This document shows positions 46,401-56,398 of a stretch of DNA of 56,398 bases, in pieces. The notes below the pieces were generated by a model that had not been told where the DNA came from, searched no databases, and worked only from the letters and a program-made list of their open reading frames with translations. Source of the stretch: Xylaria sp. FL1777 (Eukaryota; Ascomycota; Sordariomycetes; Xylariales; Xylariaceae); contig MU400753.1 in assembly GCA_022578965.1 (NCBI GenBank), forward strand, positions 1 to 56,398, in the 5' to 3' direction. Every line of letters starts with the position of its first letter. Within the stretch, counting starts at the first letter, position 1. The translations under genes and the position numbers were made by a program.

Positions 46401-49086
46401 ACAGTAGAGTTTGGAATGCGTCTCTCGTCAACATGCAGGGTCCAGGTTACGATCCGCTATCTACATATGCGTACTGAGTAGTAGTATAGATAGTAGACTA
46501 CCTACCTACTGTAGGTGCGCTAGGTAGATGGATAGTAGCGGCTGGATCTGCAAGCCAAGAACGCACGAGACACATAATGAACGTCTGGGACGAGACGACA
46601 CTAATGCACCTACAGTAGATGCACCTGGCTAGATAAGGTTCCAACCAAGGTATGCTGTACACTACGCATACACTACACTACGCACTACGCACTACGCACA
46701 ATGTGGATTGGTCATCGGGACACTGCAACGTTTTATGCGTAACATTAGACACCTCGCCTATTCCGTACATGATGGTAGTCGGTCAGCTTCACCCCCCGAC
46801 GTGGCAACGATGACGGCGGTTTGCGGCGGGTAGTGCCCAAGCCGTATTGGCCATGAAGCGCAACTTCGGCCTTCGTGACCCAGCCGGGAGCGAAACGAGA
46901 GTCCCCAGTTGCCCAGGCGGATTGCAACGCCAACCAACTACCTGTAATGCTAGGTCCATTCTACATATGTGAACTTTTTGAACCTGATCCGCGTTCGCAT
47001 TGACGATCCGGGCCCCCGCCTAACGGTCCCATCAATAAGTAATCGCTTGGAGTTGACCTTTCTTCGTTCCGGGCATCACGACTCATAGGGGAAGTAGCTG
47101 TAGCAATGGCCCGCTTCGATGTGCTCGCTGAGCCGGAAAACCTTCGTTTTGGTCCACTTTCATAAGGGAACGGTGTAATCCTTTCCCAGATCTCACCGGT
47201 CTGTCTCATAGCATTACGATGACGCGTGGTCAAGCACCTTGAAAGTCCAAGCACCTAAGCCGGTGTCCATGGTGACTACGATCTAGACCTCGTGCCAGCA
47301 CTTCTCATGAATTTAATGGAGGATCATCAACTACTCTCCTAGTTCGAAGTAGATCAGTCGTCTGAACTCCTTGTCTCTGGGCGGTAATGTTCAATGCGGA
47401 ATGACAACAGAAGATCGGAACATCCGGTTTACCCCACACCGGAGATTCGCAAAGACTATAGCGAAGACTATACCGTGTTGAATCTATGGGATTGTGCTGA
47501 TGTTCGCTACGTTAGTTTCTGAAGAACACCAAATTCGAACCCTCTTCCATCATCTTTGAGAGTATACCGGAAAGAGGGTAATAATTCCGATCCTACATCC
47601 AAATGCGCTATTATCAATCTCCTAAACACAGTTATATTCTTCAAGACTAGTAAATGACGTCTACAAATTACTTAGTTGATGTTACATGCTTACAGATTAG
47701 TTCTAGTAAGAGTTATCGAACACAGATTTATCCTGTCCAGGCGGAGCATTCTCCCAACAACTTATACGTTGTCCTGTGTAACTACTTTCTATTGTTCGTA
47801 GCACTTATATACAGTATCCATGTAGGTAAATCTACACCACAAGCCAGTGGGCTCCCCGGATTCACCTATGGGTTACTACACCTTTCGGGGTTCTTGAAGT
47901 ACTATAGCAACCGAACTATACTGCTATCACATCCCACAAGACAGACGCCGATGCATTATATACGTAGCGTGCAGGGCTGAGATGTATGCCTACCAAGCGC
48001 CCGGGTGTCTCGCAACATGCGAAGCGAGGTTGATCATGGAGCATGACTGGAGGCAACATACACAGCAAGCTCATTAGACTGTGGCATAGTATTATCTTCG
48101 CTGCCCTCTTGCCCTTTCTCTGTGCATATTCAAGCATAAAGACCTTTGAAAAATCCCATCTCCGCCCGGCTGGGGCGGTCGCCCGCAGAGCCGCGTGATA
48201 CTAGTACTCAAACCACATTCCGACTGATCTGCGACTGCATCTGTTTCAGCATGTGGATATCTTCATCCTCGAAAACTGCATACCTTACCTAACCCAAAGA
48301 GAGAACGCGGACACACCGGGATGGCTAGCAAGAGACGCCCGGATGGTCAAGAGGGGGAGGTAGGAAAGGAAATAATCTCAGTGGTGGCTGATAACGGCAC
48401 GAGGCTGTTTCATTTTACACGCCGATATCTGACTATCTAGGTAGGTACTTCTATAATCGTTACACGCATGCAAAAAGCGGGCTATAGCTAACAGCTACAT
48501 AGTACATACAATTCTCACTATAGTTCTCCGACTACAGCCAAGACATACTAGGCTTGTACAGCAGGCGACATCATGTAAGTACCGTACTCCCTAGTAGAAT
48601 ACATACCTACAGGTAGATACCCTAGGTTGAATTTTTTATTTTTTTTATTTTTTCCCTTTCTGTAACCGCTGACAGACTAGCTAGTCTACATCCTTGTATA
48701 TGGGTACCTATAGCGTTAATGAAAACAAGGAGAGAATGCCAAGAGGTCGGGTCGGCGTGTCCCGCTGTTTCAACTACCAAGCTTCTTCTTCTGGGGTCTG
48801 GGGATGTTTGCTGGTGCTGTGCCCCTGTCGTCCACATCCCTGTTAACCTACCTAAGTACGCAGTACGCAGTCTAAGTAGGTAGGTGGGGTAAAGAGGGGC
48901 AGGTGTGGCTGAAGTCTTGGGTAATCATGCGGCTTGGGTCTTGTCCAAGCCAGGATTAGATTAGCCCTAGATTAGCCGGGTCTCCTACCCACCACTAGCC
49001 ACTCCGTACCGCAGCCAGAACACATTCTGCAAACTATCGACCACGGCCGAGTCGGACACCATATCCTCTGCATCAACACCGCCGAG
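43440..49086. other. Gene-poor 5.6-kb intergenic region
   Basis: No protein-like frame. It contains palindromic word clusters (about 45,420-45,480, 45,600-45,650, 46,470-46,520, 48,430-48,620, 48,840-48,890) and a tandem of the 7-mer actacgc (46,660-46,698). The last few hundred bases should be the RPL28 promoter. Confidence 0.45.
46660..46698. repeat. Imperfect tandem of 7-bp unit ACTACGC
   Basis: Several copies of actacgc with one spacer (cactacact... region) in noncoding DNA. Confidence 0.65.
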
Positions 49087-49697
49087 ATGCCGACCCGGTT
49101 TAGCAAGACACGCAAACATCGTGGCCACGTCAGTGCCGGTCATGGTCGCATTGGCAAGCACAGAAAGCACCCTGGTGGTCGTGGTATGGCCGGTGGTCAG
49201 GTAAGAAACCAAAACATCCCTTGGTCGAGAATCGTCCACGGGAGTTCAATGGCTGATTCCAGGCTCCATTCGCAATATAGCACCACCACCGGACGAACAT
49301 CGACAAGTACCATCCCGGCTACTTCGGAAAGGTTGGTATGCGCCACTTCCACCTGCAACGAAACCACCAGTGGAACCCTATAATCAACCTCGACAAGGTA
49401 AACAATACCTCCCTCAGTCCGTTGTCGCAGCAGTCATCATCAGCCCCTGGCCTAACACAATTCCACCCTCCCATCTAGCTAGCTTCTCTCCTCCCTGAGG
49501 ATGTACGCGAGAAATATGTGTCGGGCGAGGCTAAAGACACAGCCCCTGTTATCGACCTGTTGAACCTTGGCTACTCTAAGTTGCTTGGTAAGGGACGCCT
49601 CCCCGATTTTCCCTTCGTTGTCCGCGCTCGATATGTCAGCAAGTTGGCCGAACGCAAGATCACAGAGGCCGGTGGTGTCATCGAGTTGGTGGCCTAA
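49087..49697 (+). CDS. RPL28: 60S ribosomal protein L28 (uL15)
   Basis: Three exons, 49087-49200, 49281-49397 and 49479-49697, with introns of 80 and 81 bp; product 149 aa, the same length as yeast Rpl28. Exon 1 carries the [20 protein letters not shown] start with [10 protein letters not shown], exon 2 [20 protein letters not shown], exon 3 [21 protein letters not shown] and [10 protein letters not shown]. All are universal uL15 blocks. One oddity: the second intron joins LDK to LASLLPEDV, where most eukaryotes have LDKLW; no alternative acceptor restores the Trp in frame. uL15 binds 25S rRNA near the peptide exit region. The gene lies 260 bp from the right AT block. Confidence 0.95.
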
Positions 49698-49959
49698 GGC
49701 TTTCTGGAAGAGAAAAGGGATTACGGAACTTGGACTCAAGCATTTAATGGTGTTTCGGATGGTTAGCACGGTATCACAAATATTCCGCGCTGGGACAATA
49801 GATGCTAAAATGACGCATCTCTCATGTTCTCTACTGGATGAGATATGTTGAGGCGAGGCATAGCCCAATTCTGAGGGAGTGTACTTACCACACGTGTTTT
49901 CAATAGCTCCACCATGCTAGGAACTGGACCGCAAGAAATGACATTGTGTAATTATGTAT
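49698..49959. other. RPL28 3' flank
   Basis: Normal-composition sequence that passes into the AT block near 49,960; no gene seen. Confidence 0.55.
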
Positions 49960-50356
49960 GAAGAAACATAATAGCCCTTAAAGGCTATACGCATGGTTTA
50001 CACTATATTTTAACGTTATCTTAAGTGCCTTAAACTAGAATAGTTCTTATTATTAAAACGAAAAAATATATTAGCAAATATTATAACTATTAAATATAAG
50101 TGATAATATATAACATTAGGTTTATTAATTATATTAATTGCGTGTTATTTTTGTTATATAAACATAATTAGTTAATTATATAAGTTTTATATAAAGGCCT
50201 TTATTTTTTTAATATAGGTTTACTTTTAAATACTTATATTATAAAATAAGCTAATTAAGCTAATTAAAACGCTATATATAAAAAAAGCACGCATAAAAGA
50301 AGTTTTATTTATTAAAAGATATATATTTAAACTATTATAAAAGTTTAATGTATAAA

Positions 50357-50387
50357 CTTAATAAACTTAAATATTAAGTTTATTAAG
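50357..50387. repeat. Near-perfect palindrome, CTTAATAAACTTA arms
   Basis: A 31-bp inverted repeat with 13-14-bp arms around a 3-5-bp centre, followed by a related inverted repeat (about 50,392-50,430) with the same taagtttattaag arm. The spacing suggests an inverted-repeat remnant of a transposon terminus. Confidence 0.6.
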
Positions 50388-51914
50388 CTTTAAACTTAAT
50401 AAATTTAAGCGTTAAGTTTATTAAGTTTTAAATTTAAAACAATATAGCGTTAAGTTTATTAAAATAAACAATGTTTATAAAATTTTACTACTGTTTTTTT
50501 TATTTATTATAATAGCTTATAGCTTGCTTATAGCTAAAGCTATAGCTTGCTAGTTTATTAAAAGTGTGGCTTATTTATAGCTAAAGCTATAACTGCGCTA
50601 GGTTAAAGCGTTAAGTACGTACTTTATAAAAAGGAGCACATAGTAGCTTATATATATAGCTTATTAACTCATTAAGCCCATTGATCTCATTAAAGGTATA
50701 ATAAATGGTTGCTATAAATAAATTACATAAATGTTATATAAATTGTCTATATATTACTATTAAAAATGTATAAAATAGTTTCCCTTTTTCTTTTTTTTTT
50801 TTTAAGTAAAATATTTTCTTAAAATATAAAATATAGTTAATTCTTTATATTACACTTTTAGTATTACTATTATTATAATATTTTATTTCGTTTAATATAG
50901 TTTAAAAAAACTTTAATTTTTATTAAAAAAAACTAAACTACAATTATAGTTATTATTATAGCTAAAAATAAAAAAGTAGCTAAAGAAGCCTTAAAGCATA
51001 TTTACTTTTTAAATAACTTATTGCGTAAATTAAACCTTTAAATAAAACTATTTTAGCTAAATAGCAAAGTAAAACAAACTTTTAAACAACTTTTGCTTTT
51101 AGTTAAATATAATAAACAAATAACTAAAACCTATACTTTTGGTTTTTTTAACGAAAACAATAAACGTAATATAATTAACTATAAAAACATATTTAGTAAA
51201 AACTTTTTAGCGCATTTTAATAGCAAGGTTTGCTTAATAAATTAATTAAAGTAACTTTGCTACATTAACAAAATATTTAAAAACAATAAAAAAAAGAACT
51301 TTTAAAAGTACTTTAATAACATTTGTATAAATTAAACTACTTTATAAAGCATACTTATTATATACTTTGCTTTATTTATTAGCTATAAAATAAAAGCTTA
51401 GCTAAAATATAATAAGCTTATAATTAAAAATATTTTTATTAAAAAAACAAAAAAACACTTAGTTGCTTTTTTTTATAAATTTAAAATGTAAAGCATAACT
51501 GCTATAACATATAACTACTTAGCTTAAAATATATAAAAATATAGCTTTAAGCGTATTATTAATATGCGTTTTTTTAAAAAACTAGGTTATTAAAATAACT
51601 AAAAAAGCTAAAAAACTAAAAGCTAAATTAATGTAATAAACCTGTTATACACTAATATAACAGGTTTACTTTTAAAGTTTTAATTTGCAGGTAATAATAG
51701 GATTTTTAACGGTAGTTTATTAGGGAGGTTTTTAAGGTACTTTTATTACTATGCATTAATAAAGGTTTTAAAAAATTAAAAGTAATAAATGTATTAATGC
51801 TTAGCAGTTATAAAAAATTAATAGCTAAAAAACTAAAATTAAGTAAATAACTAAATATAAAAAGTGCATAATTATATAAATAAAAAAAAAGTAAAAAAAG
51901 TAGTAATTTTTTTT

Positions 51915-52018
51915 AAATTATTGCAAGTTTAATAAGCATTAAATTATTATAAGCTTAGTAAGCTTTAAATTATTATAAGCTTAATAAACTTTAAATTATT
52001 ATAAGCTTAATAAACTAA
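51915..52018. repeat. 26-bp tandem repeat, four units
   Basis: Units start at 51,915, 51,941, 51,967 and 51,993 with consensus aaattattataagcttaata plus aacttt. The last two copies are identical up to the final three bases; the first is the most diverged. Confidence 0.85.
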
Positions 52019-52083
52019 ATAAATTATTATGTAATTTTAGCTTTAGTTAGTAAAAAAAAAAATATAAAGTATATATAAAAGCA

Positions 52084-52154
52084 GGCCTAGTGGCGCAGTA
52101 GTATATGCTTAGCTATTTCTTTTAAAGTTATAGGTTTAAGTTTTGCTTAGTTTA
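52084..52154 (+). pseudogene. RIP-worn tRNA-like sequence (dead tRNA gene or SINE head)
   Basis: A 71-nt cloverleaf can be traced: acceptor 52,084-52,090 with 52,147-52,153 (six of seven pairs if G-T is allowed), D arm gcgc with atgc (GCGC before C-to-T and G-to-A change), and T arm atagg with tttgc around the loop ttaagt type. An A-box-like tggcgcagtagta and a B-box derivative ggtttaagttt (from GGTTCGAGTCC by transitions) are in place. The anticodon arm is not convincing and no isotype can be given. It is not functional. Confidence 0.6.
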
Positions 52155-52730
52155 TAGTTGTTTTGCTTTAAAGCAAAAGTTGGTTTGCTTTTAGCTTAGT
52201 TTAAACTATATGCTTGCTATATTAAAGGCATAAAAATTAAAAGTTAAATAGCTAAGCTAAAAGTTTAAAAACTTTGCTTTTTTGCTAATGTAGCAAAGTA
52301 AGTAACTAATTTAATGCACTAAGCATTATAAAAACAAGCAGCTTTAGCTTTTGCTGCTAATGCTATATAAGCACTAGTTCTTTTATATAGTAAATAGCTT
52401 GTATTTTTAGCGTAATTAAAACTTAAAGCTTATTGCTTAGCGCTAAGCAATTTATAAAAAATATAACGCTGTTTAGTGCTTAAAACCTACTTATTATTAT
52501 GCTATTTATAGCTTGCAACTTTAAAGCTAATAAAAGGGCGCCTTTATTTATAACAATTATAACAAAAGACCTTTTTATTAACGCGTTAATTTGTTTACCT
52601 TTATAATATAAAGCAAAAGTGCTGCTAACTTAGCGTACAAGATTTAAAGCAAAGTATTATGTAAAAAAAGCAGCAAATTAATAAGATCTATTGCAAAACT
52701 ATTGCATACTTTGCGTATACAAGTGATTTT

Positions 52731-52832
52731 TGCTCCAAAAAAGGTTTTTACTTATATAAGTATTATACTAAATAGCCACTAGCATAACTAATAAACTATT
52801 AGCCCAAGTAATACAATATATATATATATATA
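52731..52832. repeat. Dispersed ~95-bp repeat, copy A (RIP-mutated)
   Basis: Aligns with 55,654-55,746 with gaps, ending in the shared aagtaatacaatatatat followed by a TA microsatellite. Confidence 0.5.
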
Positions 52833-55653
52833 AAAGCATTAAGCTGCTTTAAAGGCTACTTTAGTGCTAATTTTATAACATTATTTCTTTTTTTCTAGAA
52901 TTATTATTTTAACAATTTTCTGTAAGTATTTTTTTTTTTTTTTTTTTTTATATGTTATAATATTAAAGCGCATTAAAAAAACTAACTGCTTATTTAAAAT
53001 AAAGCAAAAACTTATTTTTGCTTTTTTTATTAATTTTATTAGCTATAAAGTTATGCTTTGTTTTTACTGCTTTAATTAATTATTAACGTGCAAAATAACA
53101 AATAATATGTTTTATTATTTTAAATATATATATGCTAGTTACTTTTGCAACAAATTAAAAGTTCTAATTAACTTAATTAATAATATAGTTTTTAAATATT
53201 GTTGTTTTAAAAAAAAAAAAAGCAAGCAAAGCAATAGCTATTTTTAGTTTAAAAAAAATTAAAACAAGCTTAAAATAGCTTTAACTTTGTTTTAAATAAG
53301 TTAGCTTAGCTTTATATATAAAAACGTTTTTTAAAAGCAAAAAGTATTAAAATAGTTTAATAAAAGCTTTAGTTTTTAAATAAACTAAATAAAATAAAGC
53401 ATATTAAAAAAAAACAAAAAGCGCTAGCAAAAAAGCAAAAATAATAAAAAAAGCAAGCTAAAGTAACGTAAGCTGCTTTATTTAAATTTAATTAAGATTT
53501 TTTAAGCGTTTTTTTTAAGGTTAATTTTTTTTTTTTAGTTTTAAGCAGTTAAAATATTAGCAGTAAAACTAATTTATAACTATTTTAATAGTTTTTAAGT
53601 ATTTTTTAAGTTTTTAAGTATTATTAACATATAAGTATTTTTTTTATTTAATAAAATACTTTAGGTTACTATTATTTTAACAAAAATTTAGTATACTTTT
53701 AACTTTATAAACGTTTTAATTTGTTTTTATTTTTAGTTATGTTTTAATAAATATTTTAATAAATGCTAGTTTTAGTAAAAAAATATAAAAAATAAAGTAA
53801 ATTTATATATTTTTTAATAATAATAGTTTATAGTTAATAAATAAAATAATTTCTTTAATTTTAAAAAGGCCAAGTTTTTTAAATTTTAATTTATTGCTTA
53901 GTTGTTTTGTTTTAATTTAAAAAATATTAATGTTTGCATTTTGTTTTTATTATAATAAGTAAACTTTGTTTCTTTTTTTAAAAGTTAGTTTTTTAGTTTA
54001 TTTCTTGTTATAATATATTAACATTTATTATTATAAAAATTAAAAGCATAATTATAGTTTAGCTTATAATGTTTTAATTTTTATTGCAATAATTTTTGCT
54101 TAAAGTATTATAGTTAAAATAACAAGTATTTTTATTAATGTTTTTTTTTGTTTTTTAATAATTGCTTGCTATTTATAAATAGCTTTATGCAAAAATATAT
54201 TTATATTTTTATTTATTAATATATTATATAAAATCTATGCTATTAATAATAGTTTTATTTAATTGTTTTATTAATAATTAATATAACTTTATAAATATTG
54301 TTTTAATATTTAGTTTAGTTTTTTTGTTTGTTTATTTATTTATAAGTAATAAGCAGTTAAAAACTTTAGTTTAATACTAATAAGTTTAAAAAAGCTAGTT
54401 TTAAACTTAAAAGTAAACAATTTATTTTAGTTTAAAACAATTTTTTTTAATAGCTTATGTTTATTTAAATATTAGCATATAAAAGCATATATAAGTTATT
54501 TAATTATTGCATTTTTTTTAAATAGTAAAAAGTAAATATATTTAGTAAGTTTATTAATAATAACTTATATTTTATTATATTGTATTTTTATAACTAAATT
54601 AGTTAATAAAAGTAATATTATAATAAAATTTTAAGCAATAGTATATTATGTTTATTTAAGTATTTATATAAGTTATAGCAGTTTATAAAGCTTATGTTAA
54701 ACTGCTTTAGCTTTATTATAAATATTGCATTTTTTTATAATAAATTTAATTATATTTTATAGTTTTAAAAAATCGTACTTTTTTTGTAATTATTAGATTA
54801 TTTTTATTGCTTTTTAGTATTTATGTAATAAATATTTATAAAATTCCTTAATAAACTTGTTTTATAAAAATTCTAGTAAATAAACCTTATATTTATATAT
54901 TAGCTTATTATTTTTTAATTTTTTATATTTTTGTAGTTATATTAACTTTTTTAAGTTATAAACTTATTATAGCTATATATTTATAAAGTTCTTAAATATA
55001 ACTTTAATTTTTAAGCTTTTATTTCTTTAAAAATATAATACTTAAATGTTTTTTTTAAAACTTTAAATCTTTTTTAATTTTGTTAATTAAGTATATTTGC
55101 TTAAATGTTTTTTTTTCTTTTAATATAACATATTTTAAAGTTAAACTTAAAAAAAAAAACTATTTAATTTTTATGTTATTTAGTAATTTTTTGTATAATT
55201 ATAAATTTTGTTAAGTTTTAATAATTTAAATAAATTTTAATTAGTTTTATAGTTTTTATAAAAAATAGTTTTTATTTTTTAAGTGTTATAATAATTACAA
55301 GCAGTTTTTTGTTATATATAAAATATTATAATGCTATGTTTTATAGTACTTTAAAGTAATAAACTATTAAGTGCTATTTTTTGTTGTTTTTTAGTTGTTT
55401 TAAAACTTTTGTAATTATACTATTTAAAGCATTTATTTTTAGCTTTTTTTTTTTCTGTAAATTAAGTAGTTTAACTACAAAGTTAAAAATAACTTTTAGT
55501 TTTAGTTTTTTAAAAGCTTTTTAAGCTTTTTTTAAAATTAAAAAGGATTTTTTTTTGTATTTTTTTTTTATATACTTTATAAAATAAAATACTATTTTCT
55601 TAAAGTTTTAAATTAACATTTAAATATAGTTTAAAAATGGGATGTTTTTATTT

Positions 55654-55746
55654 AGCTCCGGTATAGTTTTTACCCACGTGTAAAATTAGGTAGCTTCCGG
55701 CATAGCTTTCTAAAGCCGTTAGTCCTAAGTAATACAATATATATAT
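55654..55746. repeat. Dispersed ~95-bp repeat, copy B (less mutated)
   Basis: Keeps more G/C (gctccggtatag, acccacgtgt, ttccggcatag) than its surroundings and than copy A, and shares gctcc, gtttttac, tagc and aagtaatacaatata blocks with it in order. Confidence 0.5.
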
Positions 55747-56398
55747 AGTTTAAAAATTTTAATGCTTGTTATATATTTATAATAGTAGCTAAGTTAAATA
55801 TTTTTTAGTTTTATATTATATTAATTTTTAACTATTAAATCTATATTTGTTTTAAAGTAATTATAAATTTTAAAAAGTTAATTTTTTATATATGTTATAT
55901 ATATTTTTTTATGTTAAGTTATAATTCTGCTTATTTAAGTGTTTTTAATACTTAAGTTATGTGTTTTTTATGTTTTTTTAATGTTTTAAAGTAAATTAAA
56001 ATATTATTTAAATAAATAAATATAAACTTGTTTAAAAACTTTTATAAAATTATTATTATTATATATTAAAAACTAGCTAATGCGTTTTATAGTTTTTATA
56101 GTATAATTATATATTTATATAGTTTATATACTATTTATATAGCAGTTTTTTATTTTTTTTCTTTAGTTATTTTAATAATATAATATTTATTTAAAATATT
56201 AACTGCTATAAATTATTTTGCTTAGTTAATATTTTCTTTTATAATTATTAATAAAATAAAAAAATATTTATTTATAATAGTAATTACGTTTAATAGTTAA
56301 TAGTTAATTATTACTTGTTATACTAGTTTTTTTTTTTTATTAATTAGTTGTTTTTTATTTTTTATTTTAAGTATTAGTACTATAAAATATTTAGCAAA

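Larger units (their letters stand above)
49960..56398. repeat. AT-rich RIP-mutated block, right edge
   Basis: More than 6 kb of almost pure A/T with stops in every frame. Residual C/G sit mainly in GC dinucleotides as in the left block. Internal structures (a tRNA-like sequence, a tandem array, palindromes, a duplicated 95-bp unit) are listed separately. No LTR pair matching the left-block element was found, so the original transposon family is unknown. Confidence 0.8.

Noticed and set aside
46961..47254. Minus-strand frame of 97 codons rich in Ser/Arg
   Set aside because: No motif or splice context; length is within chance for this composition.
47520..47550. B-box-like ggttcgaattt on the minus strand
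   Set aside because: No A box at a suitable distance and no cloverleaf.

Overview
The window looks like a stretch of a filamentous ascomycete chromosome (Pezizomycotina, probably Sordariomycetes). The evidence is short GT-AG introns of about 55-120 bp, intron-containing fungal housekeeping genes (DRS1, PRP19, RPL28), Pezizomycotina-type orphan families, and two very AT-rich gene-free blocks whose sequence carries the mark of repeat-induced point mutation (RIP). The GC-balanced core (about 6.4-49.95 kb) lies between these blocks (1-6394 and about 49,960-56,398).

Left block: almost all of it is one RIP-destroyed LTR retrotransposon (579-6394) with 219-bp direct terminal repeats that align without gaps and a perfect 6-bp target-site duplication. 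A short GC-rich island (about 2640-2870) with pol III box-like motifs survives inside it. A much less mutated relative of the LTR lies in reverse orientation at about 12.69-12.89 kb and shows what the LTR looked like before RIP.

Core, left to right: an App1-type phosphatidate phosphatase (+), convergent with the DEAD-box helicase Drs1 (-); a HAM1-like protein with six exons, one intron being GC-AG (+), convergent with a nuclear coiled-coil protein carrying KEN and PIP-like motifs (-); an OPT-family transporter (-); a 5.5-kb desert; a C-terminal RING protein with SUMO-interaction-like motifs (-); Prp19 (-), divergent from an OHCU-decarboxylase-like protein (+); a fungal orphan protein of 459 aa (-); a 4.5-kb desert; a single Myb/SANT-like protein (-); a 5.6-kb desert; and ribosomal protein uL15/Rpl28 (+), which ends about 260 bp before the right AT block.

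The genes do not form a biosynthetic cluster or an operon-like system. Several serve nuclear or ribosome functions (Drs1 and Rpl28 in 60S biogenesis, Prp19 in splicing, RING/SIM and KEN/PIP proteins in ubiquitin/SUMO or cell-cycle control), but each seems independently regulated. Intergenic DNA is rich in short palindromic words built from TAGGTACCTA and ACATATGT. The right AT block holds a RIP-worn tRNA-like sequence, a 26-bp tandem array, near-perfect palindromes and a dispersed repeat of about 95 bp. The most unusual material is in the AT blocks and in three proteins (821, 884 and 601 aa). I see no CRISPR, rRNA or bacterial-type feature.
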